Below, piece after piece: positions 22,810 to 36,500 of a stretch of DNA of 64,000 nucleotides. The stretch is from Edaphochlamys debaryana (Eukaryota; Chlorophyta; Chlorophyceae; Chlamydomonadales), in contig JAEHOE010000042.1 of the NCBI GenBank assembly GCA_016858145.1, positions 620,001 to 684,000 of the forward strand. The letters are read 5' to 3'. The translations under genes and the position numbers were made by a program. Positions within the stretch are counted from its first letter, which is position 1, and every line of letters starts with the position of its first letter. The notes under the pieces were generated by a model. That model worked only from the letters and a program-made list of their open reading frames with translations. It was not told the DNA's origin and did not search any database.

Positions 22810-24110
22810 ATACGGTACGGCATGGGCCACTCCCCAGGGAGGTACTGAGGAAGGGGCCCCGGCGGGGCCTGAGGTCTTGCTGGGGCGCGCTCGCTGGCGC
22901 TGTGTTGAGTTTATCTTGCTTATCCTCAGTTCTTGTTCTTGCAATTTTGTACTGAATTTCAGACTTGGGTCCCCCTGATGCTCCCCTGAGCGGGCATTCG
23001 TACCGGTACGCGTGGATCTGTCCGGTCCCCCTATCGCATGAAACATGCGCCGGGTCCATCCACCACCTCCCCGATACCCACCGCGTCTTCTGCTATGTGA
23101 GCAAGCCCTGGAGCTATTGAGACTCTTGTCTGGTGCAGTGCACCCCCTTGCCTGGCCCCATGCATGCGGGCGAAGGTACGACTCAACCCAACGCTGGAGT
23201 CTCGGACTAGGCAGCAGGGCGGCCGCCGCGGGCGCCCACGACGGAGGACCGAGCATCAGGCTCAGGCTCCCTCCCCCGGCAAGCCCCTTGTGCGGCGTGA
23301 CTCGCCCGGAGTCCCCCATCAACCACGCTCCAACTGGGGGGCTGGGTTTCTTCGCAGCGCCCTCGCTGGGCTTTCCCACAGCAGCCGATGCTTGTACCCC
23401 AAGGATCCTGAGTTCCTGACTGCCGGGGCTCGATATGTACGTAAAACGCTGGACGACCGGCGCGAGGACGAATCGACCTTGTCGGCCTCGCCGGTTTAAG
23501 CACGCGGGGGAGGGGGGGAAGTACTGCTCAGCCCTAGGCCCCAAGTCACAGACGTTCTAGACGCCTGCAGCTGCCCATCCTACTCGTGTGATGCGTGTGG
23601 TTTTGGTCCGGTCGGCTCCCTGCCCGTTTCCGATTGAGGCGAGCAAACGCCCCCGCGCGCCGGGGCCGCCAGACAACTGCGAGTCTGCACGCTTGGCCTT
23701 ACATTTCCCAGTGGTGTCGTCTCGGATACACGGTTTCAACTTTGCGCACTTCGCGTGTTGCTGGCGGACGACGAGCTCCCACCACGAGCCTACATGCGAC
23801 GGTGTCGCCACCTCTTGGCTCGCAGGCATCCAAGCGACCGGCATCACAGATTAACAGCACCACACACACGCACCCAATCCTGCGACCGTTTCCCGATCTG
23901 CACGCTTACTGCCGCCCGGCCTTCCCGACTCTCCACCGCCACCCTCCAGGCCAGCCTTCAACCCCTCCCCCTCCCACAACCACCCGGATCTTTGCAGTTA
24001 CAGCGCCCCTCGGCAGAAACCTCGCATGGCCCACGCGCAACACACAACGCCCGCTCCATCAGGCCCCCCTTCACTTCAAGCCATGTTGGTGGCAATCACA
24101 GCTTCTCCTT
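22810..24110. other. Intergenic stretch between convergent genes
   Basis: I see no supported gene. Several overlapping open frames on both strands are low in complexity and share no motif with known families. The right part (from about 24110) is probably the 3' UTR of the minus-strand channel gene. Confidence 0.4.
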
Positions 24111-24127
24111 GGTCCCCGTGCCTTCGC

Positions 24128-24132
24128 TTACA
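24128..24132 (-). terminator. Candidate TGTAA poly(A) signal of the MSL channel gene
   Basis: The plus strand shows TTACA, so TGTAA lies on the minus strand about 470 nt behind the stop codon of the channel gene. Further copies at about 23996 and 23700 are alternatives. Confidence 0.4.
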
Positions 24133-24598
24133 AACCCCTGGCCCCACGGTCCACGCGCATGCCCTCCTTCCGCACCCCTCCTCTCCGCCCCCATCCATGT
24201 CCCACCGCTCAGCCCCGCTCCGCCGCTTGGGTTGAGCCCCTAGGCGGCCCCTCTGTCTCACCACACCTCCTAAGCCGCCGGTGCCGACGCGGTCCCAGCG
24301 GCTCGGGCCGCCCTCCTTGGCCCCTCTCCTTGTGCCCCCCTCTTGGGCTCAGCCCTGCTCTATCGCTTCACAGCATGAGTGCAGCGCCCCTCTGAGGGAG
24401 GCGTCAGGGACGGAGGGAGGCCAAAGGGAGGCCACTGGAACCACCAGGGGCGGGCGGCGCGCTCAGCCTCTCTGCACGGACGCCGTGTCGGTGCACCAGG
24501 GCCCCTGTCCCCGTCCCCCTAGGCCACAAGAATCGCCAGAGGAGGCTAGAGAGAGGCCAAGGGGAGGCCACAGGAGGTGCCATCGGCGCGCGGCGCGC

Positions 24599-27500
24599 TC
24601 AGCCCCGCTCCACGGCCGACGTGTTGGTGGTGTTCATGAGGCGGTGCTCCTTGGCCTTGGCCTGCACCACGAAGAGCATGCCGTTGCGGGCGGGGCCCAC
24701 GCGGGAGAACTCGTCCGCTGGGGTGGGGGGAAGTGGGGCGGATGGGCGGGTGGGCGCGGGGGCGTGGGACCGGAGAGAGAGGGGAGGCAACTAGGCAAGG
24801 TGTCGGGCCTGATAGAGAAGAAGCGAAACAGGCGAGAGGTACCGCATGCGTGGTCCCCCGTCCCAGACGCTCACGTGCAAAGTTGTACGTCCAGGAGCAC
24901 GTGAGCACCACCTGAAGGGGAGAGGGCAGGCGTTACAGTGGGGTGGCGGGTGTTGGGGCATGTGTGGGGGCGGAAAAGGTCCGTCAGCTGCACCCAGCTG
25001 CACCCGCTGCGGCACACGTGCCGACGTGCGTGTCGAAACCCTGCAGACACGGGCCCGTTTCCCCCCCGTCCCCCCGCCCCACCTTGAGCGGGTCCGCCAG
25101 CTCCCGGAAGTTGCAGCTGGGCTCTCCGTCGAACTCCCCCGGGTGCTCCCGGGCGTAGGCGCGGAGCGCGTTCTGGGGTGCGAGACGGAGGGAAGAAACG
25201 AGAGGTAGTCAAGCAAGGGAAGAAGGGTGATGAGGGGGAGGAGATGTGCAATTAGACCGAGGGATGATGGGAGATGTCAGGTGGCTGCAGGCTTCCAGGC
25301 ACGGTAGGTGACATGGAACGAGAGGAAGGGGGTCGGGCTCGTGATGAGGATAGAGACCCAGGGATGACGGGAAATGTCAGGTGGCTGCACGCTACCACAG
25401 TACCGGGTCCGTGACACGGTGAGGGAGATAGACCGAGAGACAGGGAGGTAAGATGGCCCGAGAGGGACAAAGGGGAGGGGTCCAGGGTTCTGACGTCTAT
25501 CGATGAGGCAAGGATGACTGCTCCTGCCCTAAGGGGCAATCAGCGGGATCCTGCCGTGCGGGGACGTGCCGTACCTGCATGTCCTCCCGTACCTCCCACG
25601 CCACGCCAATGTCCACCACCAGCCTGGGGGGTGAAGGGAAACAGAAAGTAACAATGGTTGAGCTTTTTGGTTGAACTACAGGACAGATGGCAGCGGCATG
25701 CAGCTTTGCGGTTGCGGGGAGCCCCGCACTCCCGCAGCGCAAGGTGCCGCAACATGCCCGAAGCCCTCCCGCGGCGCACCTGCACGTCTCCTGGCGCGTC
25801 TTGCTGCGGGTCCAGTTGGTGATGTTCTGCAACACGAGGCCGGTGTTGGGCATGTAGACCCGCTCGCCGTTGGATCGGACCATGTCCGTGTAGAGCAAGC
25901 TGGGGGGCGGGGGTGCGTGCGCAGCACGGGGCTCATCACGGGGCTAAAAACGGAGCGCAGCATGGGGGCCAGCACACAAGGCACAGCACGGGGCGCAGCA
26001 TGGGTGTGGGTGCGTTGAGCCCCGGACCATGTCGGTGTACGGCAGGCTGGGGCCAGGCAGGGGGCCAGGCAGGGGGGGCACGGGGCGCATGCGCGGCACG
26101 GGGCTCAGGTACGGGGCTCAGCATGGGGTGGAAGGGGGGGGCAGTGGTAGAGGGGTGCGAGACCCGGGTTGCAAGGCAGCTGACATGCGTGCAGGGGCAG
26201 TGAGGAGGCCATCCCCGTGACTAAGCCTGGCCCCGCCAGGGCGCCGCTGGGCCCGGCTGGGCCTCACCTGATCTTCTTGACGCGGTACATCTCGACGCCC
26301 ACCTGCCGGGCAGCGAGGGTACGGCAAGGTGCAGTATCGTACGGTAAGCGGCTCGGGCAACGAGTGAGCGCCCGATACACATACACGGACGGGCTGGGCG
26401 GGATGGGTGCGTCTTAGGCCTCAGGTCAGCTGCCGCCGGCCTTCCCGCCGGCCTTATGTTTCTTCAGCTCACGAGAGCAGACCTAGGACGCTCGAGATAC
26501 GGTAGCGAACGGTGCGGTGCAGCATCCGGGGAATGGGTTCAACAGCACTAGGGGCACGGCCTGGCGACTGCCTGATTCTGGAACCCAGAGGTAACCCAGG
26601 CACGTGCCGTCCCTCCAACCCCCCGTGCGTGTACGGCAGCCACCCCATGACAGACCCACCAGGATGCAGTCGCCCACGTCGTACGGGTGTATGACAAATA
26701 GAAAGAGCATCGATTCGTACATGTTCCTGCCGGCAGCAGGGGGTGAATGGTGGGGCACTACGGATCCGCGCCGTCCCAAGCCTTCCCCATCCCCATCCCC
26801 TCCCCGCTCGTGCTGAATACACGCCCAGAGTAAGCCCAGGCAGACACGCCCCATCCCCCATCCCCTCCCCCCCTTCGCTCTAATCACGCGCCCGGATACT
26901 ACCAAACACGCCCCCTGCGACCCACTTGACGCTGTTGCCGAACACGAAGGTGAGCGCCAGTACGGTGGCGGAGAAGGTGGAGAAGCCCGTGAGCAGGTCG
27001 ACCCCCCAGATGAGGAGGTAGAGGGCGGCGAAGAGGAAGTGGATGACGGCGCCGATGCCGAACTCGAGGGACTGGGGGGGGGAAGAGGGAGGGGAATGGG
27101 GGAGGAAAGGAGGGGTAAGAAGAGGTGGCGCGTGGGTTTCGTGTGTGTGGATGACGGCGCCGACGCCAAACTCGACAGACTGGGCGGGGAAGTTATGAAG
27201 GAGAGGTGAAGAGGGTCCAGACGAGCTTCCGAAAGCACGAATGCACCCGGGTCGCGAGCGCGAGCGGCGACTCAGGCTTGTGCAAGGCTCGGGGCCTGCC
27301 CTCCTCGGCACGTCCCATCCCTGCCCGCATGCCCCCACCCCACCTGCACGATGGTCTCTGTGTCCTTGAGGCTGCGAGCCATGTTGCGCCGCTCTGAGGT
27401 TGAGAGGGCACAGGCGGAAAGGGGGAGGTGTGGGGTCAGTTGCAGTGTGGGATATGGCCATGGCCTGCACCGGCCCACATGACGCGCCGTGCCTTGTGCA

Positions 27501-30500
27501 AGCAAGCGTCAGCCGACCAAGCAGTCATGAACCAGCCCTGCGCAACCCTAGCCCCTGCCTGGTGTGCCCTGCCCCTCCCCGTGCCTCCCCGCCCACCCAC
27601 CCTTGAAGATGTTCACGACGGCGTCCCGCACCTCGGACCGAGACACCTGCCAGGGGCAGTCGCGGGGTTGGCATTACCGAAGAGGCAAGAGGCAACAAGA
27701 GGCGCACGGACCGGGATATGGAAACCCGAGGAACCTCTGCCCTGAACACCTGCCCGTCGGGCGTCAGTAAGCGAGTAGGCCAGTAGGAAAGCAGCGGCTG
27801 ACTGCGGGAACCCGAAGCACCTTCAACCGAAACACTGCATATCGGGCGTCAGTAAGCGAGAGAGCAGCAGCTAACTACTAGTAGGCCAGTAGTAAAGCAG
27901 CGGCTGACTGCGCGAGACGGTGACCTGGAGACAGCCGCCTGTAGGTGTCCCAAACCAGCCAAACGCCCCTGCCCATACCACATGGCTTGCGGTCCGCCCA
28001 CGCACCTCTCCGTTAGCGTCCGCGTCGAAGACCGCAAAGGCCTTCCTCGCCGCCTCCTTGGCGGCCTGAAGGCGGGCGGCTTCCCTCGCGGGCTGTGGGG
28101 GAAGGGCGTGGGAGGCATGGTGGGGGTTGTGAGAGGCAAGGCCAAGGATCGATTGGGGCTGCGCCTCGCATTCATGCTCAATCCTGCGTTTATGGATTCG
28201 AAAACGAGCGGAATGCAATGACCACCGTCAGACCGCGACAATGACCCTCGGAAGGATTCCAGAAGGAACGTGATAAGGAGCGTGATCAACCCCGTGAGAC
28301 CGCGTCCACGGCCTTCTGTACAGCCTCCGCACATCCTGGATCCTGGATCCTGGCGCTCCAGGTCTTACCCTTCACAACTGCTTTAACCTGGTCCCAAGCC
28401 GATTCATTGAACTCCCATCCCACAACTCACCGGTTTTGACCCGGCCGCCTGTCCCTGGCCCTTGCCTCCTTCCCGTCCGCTGCCGCCGCCTGCCGCCGCC
28501 ATCGCCGCGCCTCGCGTGTCCGCCGGCGGGCCCTGCCGCGCCCCTTTGCCCGACCCGTCTCCTTTCCCCGCGCCTTCCCTCGCTCCCTTGCCGTCCCTGG
28601 AAACGTCCTTGCTCGCCGCCGCAGCCGCTGCCGCTACTGAGGAGGAGGCGGCGCCCGAGGTGGCCTCAAAGAATGGCTCCATGTCCTCCACGATTAGGTA
28701 ATCGCGACCGGCGTCGGGTGGTAGCACGTTGAAGAAGAGGGCCTTGGCGAAGCGCCGCACGCGACCGACTTGCTTGTCCTGCAGAGGGGTGTGAGTTTAG
28801 GTGTGGTAGAGGAGGGTGTGGGAGGGGCGGCGACGGGGTTTTGAAGGGCCGTGAGGGTGGGTGTGGGTGGGCTGTGTTTGCAGGCTGTGGCCACGCCTGC
28901 TGTGCCCTCGTGTCCTGTCCCTCGAGGGGGAGGGGAGGGGTTAAAGGCAAGGCGGAGGCGGCGGCCGCCCCTTCCTCCTCGGGTACGTGCTCACCATGTC
29001 CTCGGCGCTTGTGTTAGCGTACTTGCCGATCAGGGCGCTCTGGGTTTTGATCACGATGGCGGTGCGGACCTGTTGGGGGGCAGGGCAGGACCGGGTGTCG
29101 AGGGACAGAGAAAGGGAATTAGGGAGGAAAATGATTAGGAAGTGTGGGTGAGTCCTGAGTCTTATCACGATGGCAGTGCAGAGCTGGTGGGGTCAGGGGC
29201 AAGGGGGTAGATAGGAGACCAGTTGCCGAACCACGCAATGCCAGGTCTCCTTGACAGGGGCATCCTAGTGATGGCGTAAACGTGCTAAGCTGGGAGAGGG
29301 GGCGAGGAGACGGGGATTCCGGCATTCCTTCCCCTGCCATTTCCACTGCACACAAGCGGCAGCAGTCCCCCCACTCCACACGGCCCCACCCCACCTTCTC
29401 CAGCTCAGCCTCCGTCATGTGCCTCAGCTCCTGGGGTGCGGAAGGCGACAAGGGGCCACAGGGGACGAGGGACCACAGGGACCACAGGGCATTGTCATGT
29501 CACGCATGTCACGCATGTCACGCAGGTAATGACGCATACAACAGCACAGGGTGGCAGGGCAACGGCAAAGGCTGCCGTCACAAGACTGCGGGTCATGGTC
29601 ATCGCCGTCGCCTTGCGCTCGCCTCAACACGCACCCACCTTCTGTGCGGTAAGTGGGTTGCGTGCCGGCACCGCCTGCACCATCTCAGCCGATAGCGCCA
29701 GCTCCTCGGCTTTGCGTACCCGGGTGGCGGGCTCCGTGCCCCCTGCGGAAGAGCGGGGGAGGGGGCGGGAGGCGGTTGCGAGGCAGGCTTTCTAGGCAAG
29801 TTCCGTACTGCTGGGACGTTCCGCACTGCTGGAACCAAGCGTCCGGCCTGGCCCCAACCCAGCTTCAGCCGCGACAGCCCCCTCCACGTCGGCTTTGCTC
29901 CCCCTCCCCTCGAGACGGCGATATGTATGGTTCCCAACCCCAACCCAACTCCAGCCACAGCACCCCCTAGCACGTCGGCTCTGACCCTCCCCCCAGCCCC
30001 CTCACCTCCGGGCAGCCCTCGCTTGCCCCCCCTCGACCCCCGACTAGCCCGGCTGGCGTGGCTGGTCCTGCTGTCCTGCCGCCGCAGCACCGCCCCCACC
30101 AAACCCGTCACCCACCCCCCCGGCCCCTGCCCGGCTGCCCCAGCCTCGACCAACCCGCCCGGCCCAGCCACCCCAGGCCCAATCCCGGGCCCAGGCGCAG
30201 GCCCAGGCGCAGGCCCGGCCGCCCCAGGCCAGGTCGGCGCTGGGCCCGCCCCCGAGCCGGGGGAGGGCCCGGCGTTGGCCTCGAGGGCACCCGGCAGGCG
30301 GCTAGGGGCCGAGAAGGGCCCAGCGGGGCCCTCTCCAGGACCAAGCGCTGGGCCCAAGACGGGGCCCAGGCCAGGCCCAAGGCCGGGAGCGGGCGTGGGT
30401 CCCGGCGGGTGTGAGGCGGTGCTTGGCGCGGGGCCTGGGCCTGGGCCTGGGCCTGGTAGGGCGCCGGCAGAGCTCAGGGCAGGGAAGAGGGCGCCGGGAG

Positions 30501-33500
30501 GAGTGGGGGCATGGGTCAGGGACGGTCCGGGAGGGAGGCTCGCCGCGCCAGCGGCAGCGGCAGCGGCGGCGGCGGCGGCAGTGGCGGTGGCGGCGGCAGC
30601 GGCGGCGGCAGCGGCGGCGGCTGGTGGAGACGACGAGGGAGGCAGTGGGGTGGTGAAGGGGCTCGCTTGCGGTACTGACAGCGGCAGCGGCGGCGGGAAC
30701 GCCGCTTCCGTCGACGGCGCAAGTGGCGGAGGCGCTGGGAGCGCTGCAGGCGGATGTCCGAAGCTAGGTAGGAAACCCAGCGGCGGCGGAGCCGGCGGAG
30801 CTGGCGGCGCTGAGGCCTCTGGCGGCGCCGCCAGCGGCGCAGCTGACGCCGGTGCCGTTGGCGTCAGGGGCGGCGGGCGGCCTGTCGGCGGCACCGTTGG
30901 CGGCGGCGCTGGGGAGCCTCCGGCGGCGAGGTCCGAGCTTGCCGGCGGCGAGGGTGGCAGCGCCGCCGGCGCGGCGGCGGTGGCGGAGCCGGCGGCAGGC
31001 AGCCTTACCTCCACCTCCGCTGGCCTCACCACCCCTCCGTCGCCGCCGCTGCCGCCGTCAGCCCCAACCGTGAACAGCTGCCTCTGTGACGGCCGCTGTG
31101 ACGGCGGCGGCGGCCCTGCCGTTTCCGAGGCCGACGCCGTTGCTTCCGCCTCCGCCCCGGGGTCCTCCGGGATCGCCGTCGCCGTCAGCCTCGCCGCCGC
31201 CAGCCCCAGCGCCGTCGCCGCCGCCGCCCCGCCGTCACCGCTGCCTGCGGCTCCGCCGCCGTCACCGTTGGGCCCCGCGTTGCCGGCGCCGCCAGCATCA
31301 CTGGCGGCGCCGCCGGCGGCGGCGGTGGCGGCGGCGGCGACGCGGACGGAGGCGGCGCCGAAGCGGCGGCCGCTGGGTGCTCCGGTGTGGTAGAAGAGTG
31401 ACCGGCCCCACCACCCAGCATCCACTCCGTCGCCCGCCGCCTGAGCTCGCTCCGCCATTACTAAGCGCCGGGGCTTGGACAGCACCTGGAGGACAGGGGT
31501 CAGACGAGGATTGGAGAGTCTGCTGGTTGGCAAAAAACACAGGCGTGAGACTAGGCTTGACCGGAATCCTGGAAGCAAGGGCGCCCCGCCCGATCCATCA
31601 ACCAGAGCGCAACAACGGCATCCGGCCTCTGCCAAACCACACGCGCTGCCCCCCCCCACCCCCCACCCCCATCCCCGGGGCCCAGAGCTTAGGACCGGCC
31701 GGCTTTCCACGGCGCCTACGCCTCCCTGGCTTACACGAGCCACCCCCCACACCCGCCTGCAGTGCGTACTCCTTCTCCAGCGCCTTGCGCAGTTTCTTGA
31801 AGTGCGCTGTGCGGTAGAAGTGTGTGGTCAGCAGCTTGGCCAGCACAGCCTGGGGGGGCGGGGGGCGGGGGGGCGGGGGGGCGGGTGTGTGTGTGGAAGT
31901 GGGGAAACGGGGGGGCAGAGGGCCGTCATGCCCTGATACAGATCCCTCCCCTTCTCGTCGGCCCCTCTCGAGGCTTACGCCAGCCCATCGCATTGGGTCG
32001 CGGGGGCATCAGAGGAGGGCGATACCCGTGCAGGGTGCGGGACCCTTACCCAGCTTCTTATGCGGTACGTGGCACACGGCACGGCACGCTTTGCGTGCCA
32101 AACCCTGGAAACCCCCTGCCTTTTCCCCCCCCACCCCCCCACCTTGAGCAGGTTGGCCAAGCAGAAGAGCATGAGGCACAGCAGCGCGTTCCACACGATG
32201 TTGGTGGCCTGGCGGTTGGAGGTTGGTGGTTGGTGGTTGGCGGTTGGGCGGGGCGGGGTGTCGTGAGACACACCAGTAGGGGAGGTCCCGATCTCCTCAA
32301 AGAGACCAAGGCGCGGAGGGGGTCTCGCCTGATCAGAAGGCATGGCGGTTCCAAACCGCAGGCCCTTGGGTCGCATGCATTCGAGAATCCGCCCCCCGGT
32401 CCCCACCCCTCCTCGCATGCGAGTCCCAACACTCCCAAGCCTCACGCCGGCCCCCGCCGTGCACTCGCCTGGATGTACGCCGCCTCTTGGCAGCGCTTGG
32501 GCTGTGACTCCTTGGGCGCGCACCAGGACCACCTGGGGAAGGGGAAGGGAGCAGGAGGAACGAGGGGCGGCGGGGAAGAGACGTTGCAGAGATCAACAGC
32601 TCGTACTGCAATCCAGTTCAAAGCGAAAACATCCCGACGTGTCAGGGACAGGGGACTGGAGGAATAGCGCGAAACACAGGCCACCAAGTCACCAGACCGC
32701 CCTGTCCTGCCCCTAAGCAGGGGACGTGTGCGGGCCCAAGTTGAGCTCCGCATCCCTCGAGCGCCCCAGCTGAGGCCCAAGCCAGGCCCAGCGTTGGGCC
32801 AACGTTGGGCCCGCGCGGGCCCACCTGAACATGGCCTGGAACCAGGGCAGCAGCAGCAGCATGGTGACCAGCCAGGCGGCCTTGTACTGCACCGAGACCA
32901 GGTACAGCAGGGACTCGCGGAAAAACCACCACTGGGGGGGAGGGGGGAAGGGAAGAGGGTCGAGAGGATAAAGGAGGGCTAACTGACTGGCAGGAGGGCT
33001 AACTGACTGGCAGGAGGGCTAACTGACTGGCAGGAGGGTTCCTGCGTAAAGGAGCGTAGAAAAAACCCCCGCCCACCTGCGGCCCTCCCCCAGCCCCGGC
33101 CGCCCACCTCGATGACCTGGAAGCACCACTTGAGGGCGTACGACACCATGTAGTACAAGATGGGCATGGCTGTCGTACAGGCGGGGTTTGGGGAGTCAGG
33201 ACTGAAAGCGAAAGCAAGCTGGGCCCACATGGACCAAGACTTACCCGAGAAGAAGTAGAACCACCGGAATGCGTCGGCGGCCTGAGTCTCGAACACGTTC
33301 TGCAGAAGCACGCCCACCTGGCGGCCGGGGAAGGGGAGAGCGGTGTTGTACGGTGTGACGGCGGTGTGACGAGGGCGTGAGTGGTCCTCCCACACTGAGT
33401 GCCATTGCGACAACTTCTTCGCCGCCCAACTTCATACGCATATGGTGTGCTCACCCTGTCGTTGTCCGACCTTACCGGTACCCAACAGAGCGGCGCCCCT

Positions 33501-36500
33501 CTGTCAGAATAAACCCTAAACCCTAAACCCTCTCCGACCCCCTCATCCCACCCTGCTATTGCTCTATAGCAACAGCCCAGCACAGCCCCCGCCCCCGCCC
33601 TTATCAACCCTTTCAATTCCCATCCCTTCCCCTCCCAACCCACCCAGTCCCTTACCTTGAGGAGCATCAGGCCCCCACCCCACGGAACCAAGGAACTCGA
33701 ACCGGCGCCCATACCCTTACCGCCCGGCCTGCAAACCCTTGCCCAATTCTACTCCTCCCCCCTCCAATTCTTCCCCCCCCCCATCAGGCCCCAGGCCCTT
33801 ACCGTGAGCAGGACCAGGCCCACCCCCACGGAGCCAAGGAACCAGAGCACGTGCGGCCGCTTGTACCAGGGGGCAGGGCCGTCGTCCTCGCCGGCCCCGT
33901 CCTCGTCGTCCTGAGGGTTGGGTGGGTGGGTGGGCAGGGGTGGGCGGCAGGGGCCGGCCTCAGAGCTCTCCCGCGGTCTCTAGGGGTCAGGGCTTGGAGT
34001 GCACAGCGGTGATCAGGGGAGTGGAGGCAGGTCAGCACGGCCCTGCCAGGGGACCACAGCTGACGCTTCCCAAGTTCTCTAGCGGTCCCGGCTTGGAGTA
34101 CACAGCTACAACATTACGAACCCCTCACCACCCGACAGCTCAAACGTCGACCGCCCAACTACCCAACCGCTCAACCGCCTGCTGACCTAACCAACCGCCC
34201 AACCGCCGCATCCCTTGCTGACCTCATCCTCGAACAGCGCCAGCGCATCGATGTTCTCCAGATTGGCCGCCACCTGGTCGGCGCTGGGGGGGATGAGGGG
34301 GGTGGTGGAAGGGGGCCAGAGGGGGTTGGGGAGGTGCACAATACGCACGTGTCGTAGAGGCAGCAGGCGGGGGCGGGGGGGGCGGAACTGCAGATGGCCC
34401 GTTGCGCAGCTGGACGCAAAGCAGCAGCAGGGCACCACCCCTAGTGCGGTCCGTCGGTCGCGTCCGGTCATGTACGGTGTAAGCCCAGCGGTGGCGAACA
34501 CACCAATTGCCTAAGACCCGGTCCTGTGTCGTTCCGCTGTTCGTAAGCCCAAACACACCTGGGCGCAGCGCCCTCGCGGTGGCCCGTGCCCTTGGCTCCT
34601 CCCTCGCCCTCGCCCTCGCCTGGGACCTCGCCCTCGCCCTCGTCCCTGCCCTGGCCTGGGTCCCCTGCGCAGCCCTTCCCTGCCTCCGCCCCGCCAGCCG
34701 CCGCCGCCAAGCCTGTCGCCGCCGCCACCGGCCCCGCCGCCGCCGCTGCTGACAGCGGAAGTTGGGGGGGCACCCCGGGCCCCGCGAGGAGAGGCCCCGA
34801 GGCAGGGGGCGCCGGAGGCAGGGCCTGCTGTAGGGAGCCAACCGCCGAGCCCAGGGCCGAGCCGTACAGCGACGGTTGGTGCGGGGCCAGCAGCGGGCCC
34901 GCCTGGGCCTGGGCCTGGGCCTGCAGCAGCTGTAGCGTCTGGAGCTGCTGCAGCTGCGCCGCCGCCAGGGCCGCCGCTACGCCGGCGGCCGTCGCGGCGG
35001 CGGGGTCGTTGGCGGCGGCGGCAGCGGATGAGGCCGTTGGACCCAGCAGCTGGGTTGGGAGGCGGGAGAGGGCGGGTGACATGCCGGGAGAGAGGCCGGC
35101 AGGTGGGAGGGTGCTGATGGAAGCCTGGGCCAGGGGCGCGTTGGAGGAGGGCGCGGGCGCGGGCCCGGGCCCGGGCCCAGAGCTGGCGAGGGGGGCGGGG
35201 GGTCGTGGGGGTCCATGCGTGCTGTTGTCTGCTCGTGCCGTACCCAGGCTGGATCCCATGCCCACCCCCGTCGCCGCTCCCAGGAGCTCGGACCCTTCCG
35301 TTGCGACCACTCCAGCGGTGGTGGCGGCGGCGGCGGCAGTGGCGGAGGAGGAGGCGGCGGCGGCAGGCCGGGTTCCCGGCGCGCCAGTGGGGCTGCCTGC
35401 CTCCTTCAGGCCCGGATCCGGATCCAGGCCCGTCGGGAGCTCCTGCGAGGGCGGACGGGAGGCCGGCCCGGGCCCCGGGCCACGTCCAGATCCAGATCCG
35501 GAGTCGGGCGTGGGCCTGTATCCAAGGCCGGTCGGGCCCTCCGCATCTGGCGGGATCGAGGCGGCTAGGTCAACACGCTCGGGATCCCGATCCGGCTGGG
35601 ACCCAGTCGGGCCAGCCGAGAGTAGCACGGCGCTGGCCGAAGCGGACCCCGCCCGAGCAGGATGGGATCCATACAACCCGCCGCCAGATCCGGATCCGTT
35701 CTGGATCTGCGGGCTGCTGCCGTACTGGGACCACTGCCGTAGGTACGCCTCCTGTAACTCATGGTGGTCGGGCCCGGCCTCCTCATCCCCCTCACCCCCT
35801 GCCTGTGCCCCAGCCCCTGCCCCAGCCGCCTTCGCTGACACTGCCACCTGGCCCCTGCTCCCTGGCAAATCCGGATCCAGATCCAGATCTGGCACGCCTG
35901 CCCGGGCAGATCCCGCCGGGATCCCCCCATGGAAGGACGGGTCCTCTTGGTCCCCGCCTGCGCTCTGGGTCTGACCTGGCGGCAGCGGCGCCGCCGGCCC
36001 GGCGGCAGCGGCGGCGGCTGCGGCCGCCGGAACGGGCACGGGCGCGGAAGCTGACTGCGGCTGCTGTGCCGGGGCCACCGCTGCCGACACCGGCGGTGGC
36101 GGCGGCGGCGCGTAGGCAGGGCTGAGCAGCGTCTGTTGGCTACTGACCAGTGAGGACTGCGCCTGCTGCTGTTGTTGGAGAAAGACCAACATTTGGGTCT
36201 GAGCGGCCTGCGCCTGCGCCGCACCCTGTTGGGACAGCATGAGCTGTTGCTGCAACTGCTGCTGTTGCGCAAGCTGCTGTTGCAGCTGTAGCAGCAAGAT
36301 CGTCTGGGACTGCTGCTGCAGCGCCGCTGCCGCGGCGGCGGCTGCCGCCGCCGCCGGGTCCGCTCCCGCCAGTGCCGCCGCCGCCAGCTGCATCCCGCCG
36401 CCGCGCACCGCCGGCGAGCCGGCGCCGCTGGCTCCCGCCGTCGCCGTCGCTGCCGCCGCCGTGGCAGCGGCGGCGGCGGCGGCGGCGACTGTTGCGGGCG

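Noticed and set aside
23595..24395. 266-codon plus-strand open frame
   Set aside because: Proline/serine-rich by base composition only, overlapping the antisense 3' UTR of the channel gene.
29927..31393. Plus-strand open frame of 488 codons
   Set aside because: Antisense to the low-complexity insert exon of the channel gene. Composition is only Ala/Gly/Pro, with no domain.
34586..35974. Plus-strand open frame of 462 codons
   Set aside because: Antisense shadow of the Gln/Ala-rich channel exon, which joins in frame to the channel start and to the next exon.
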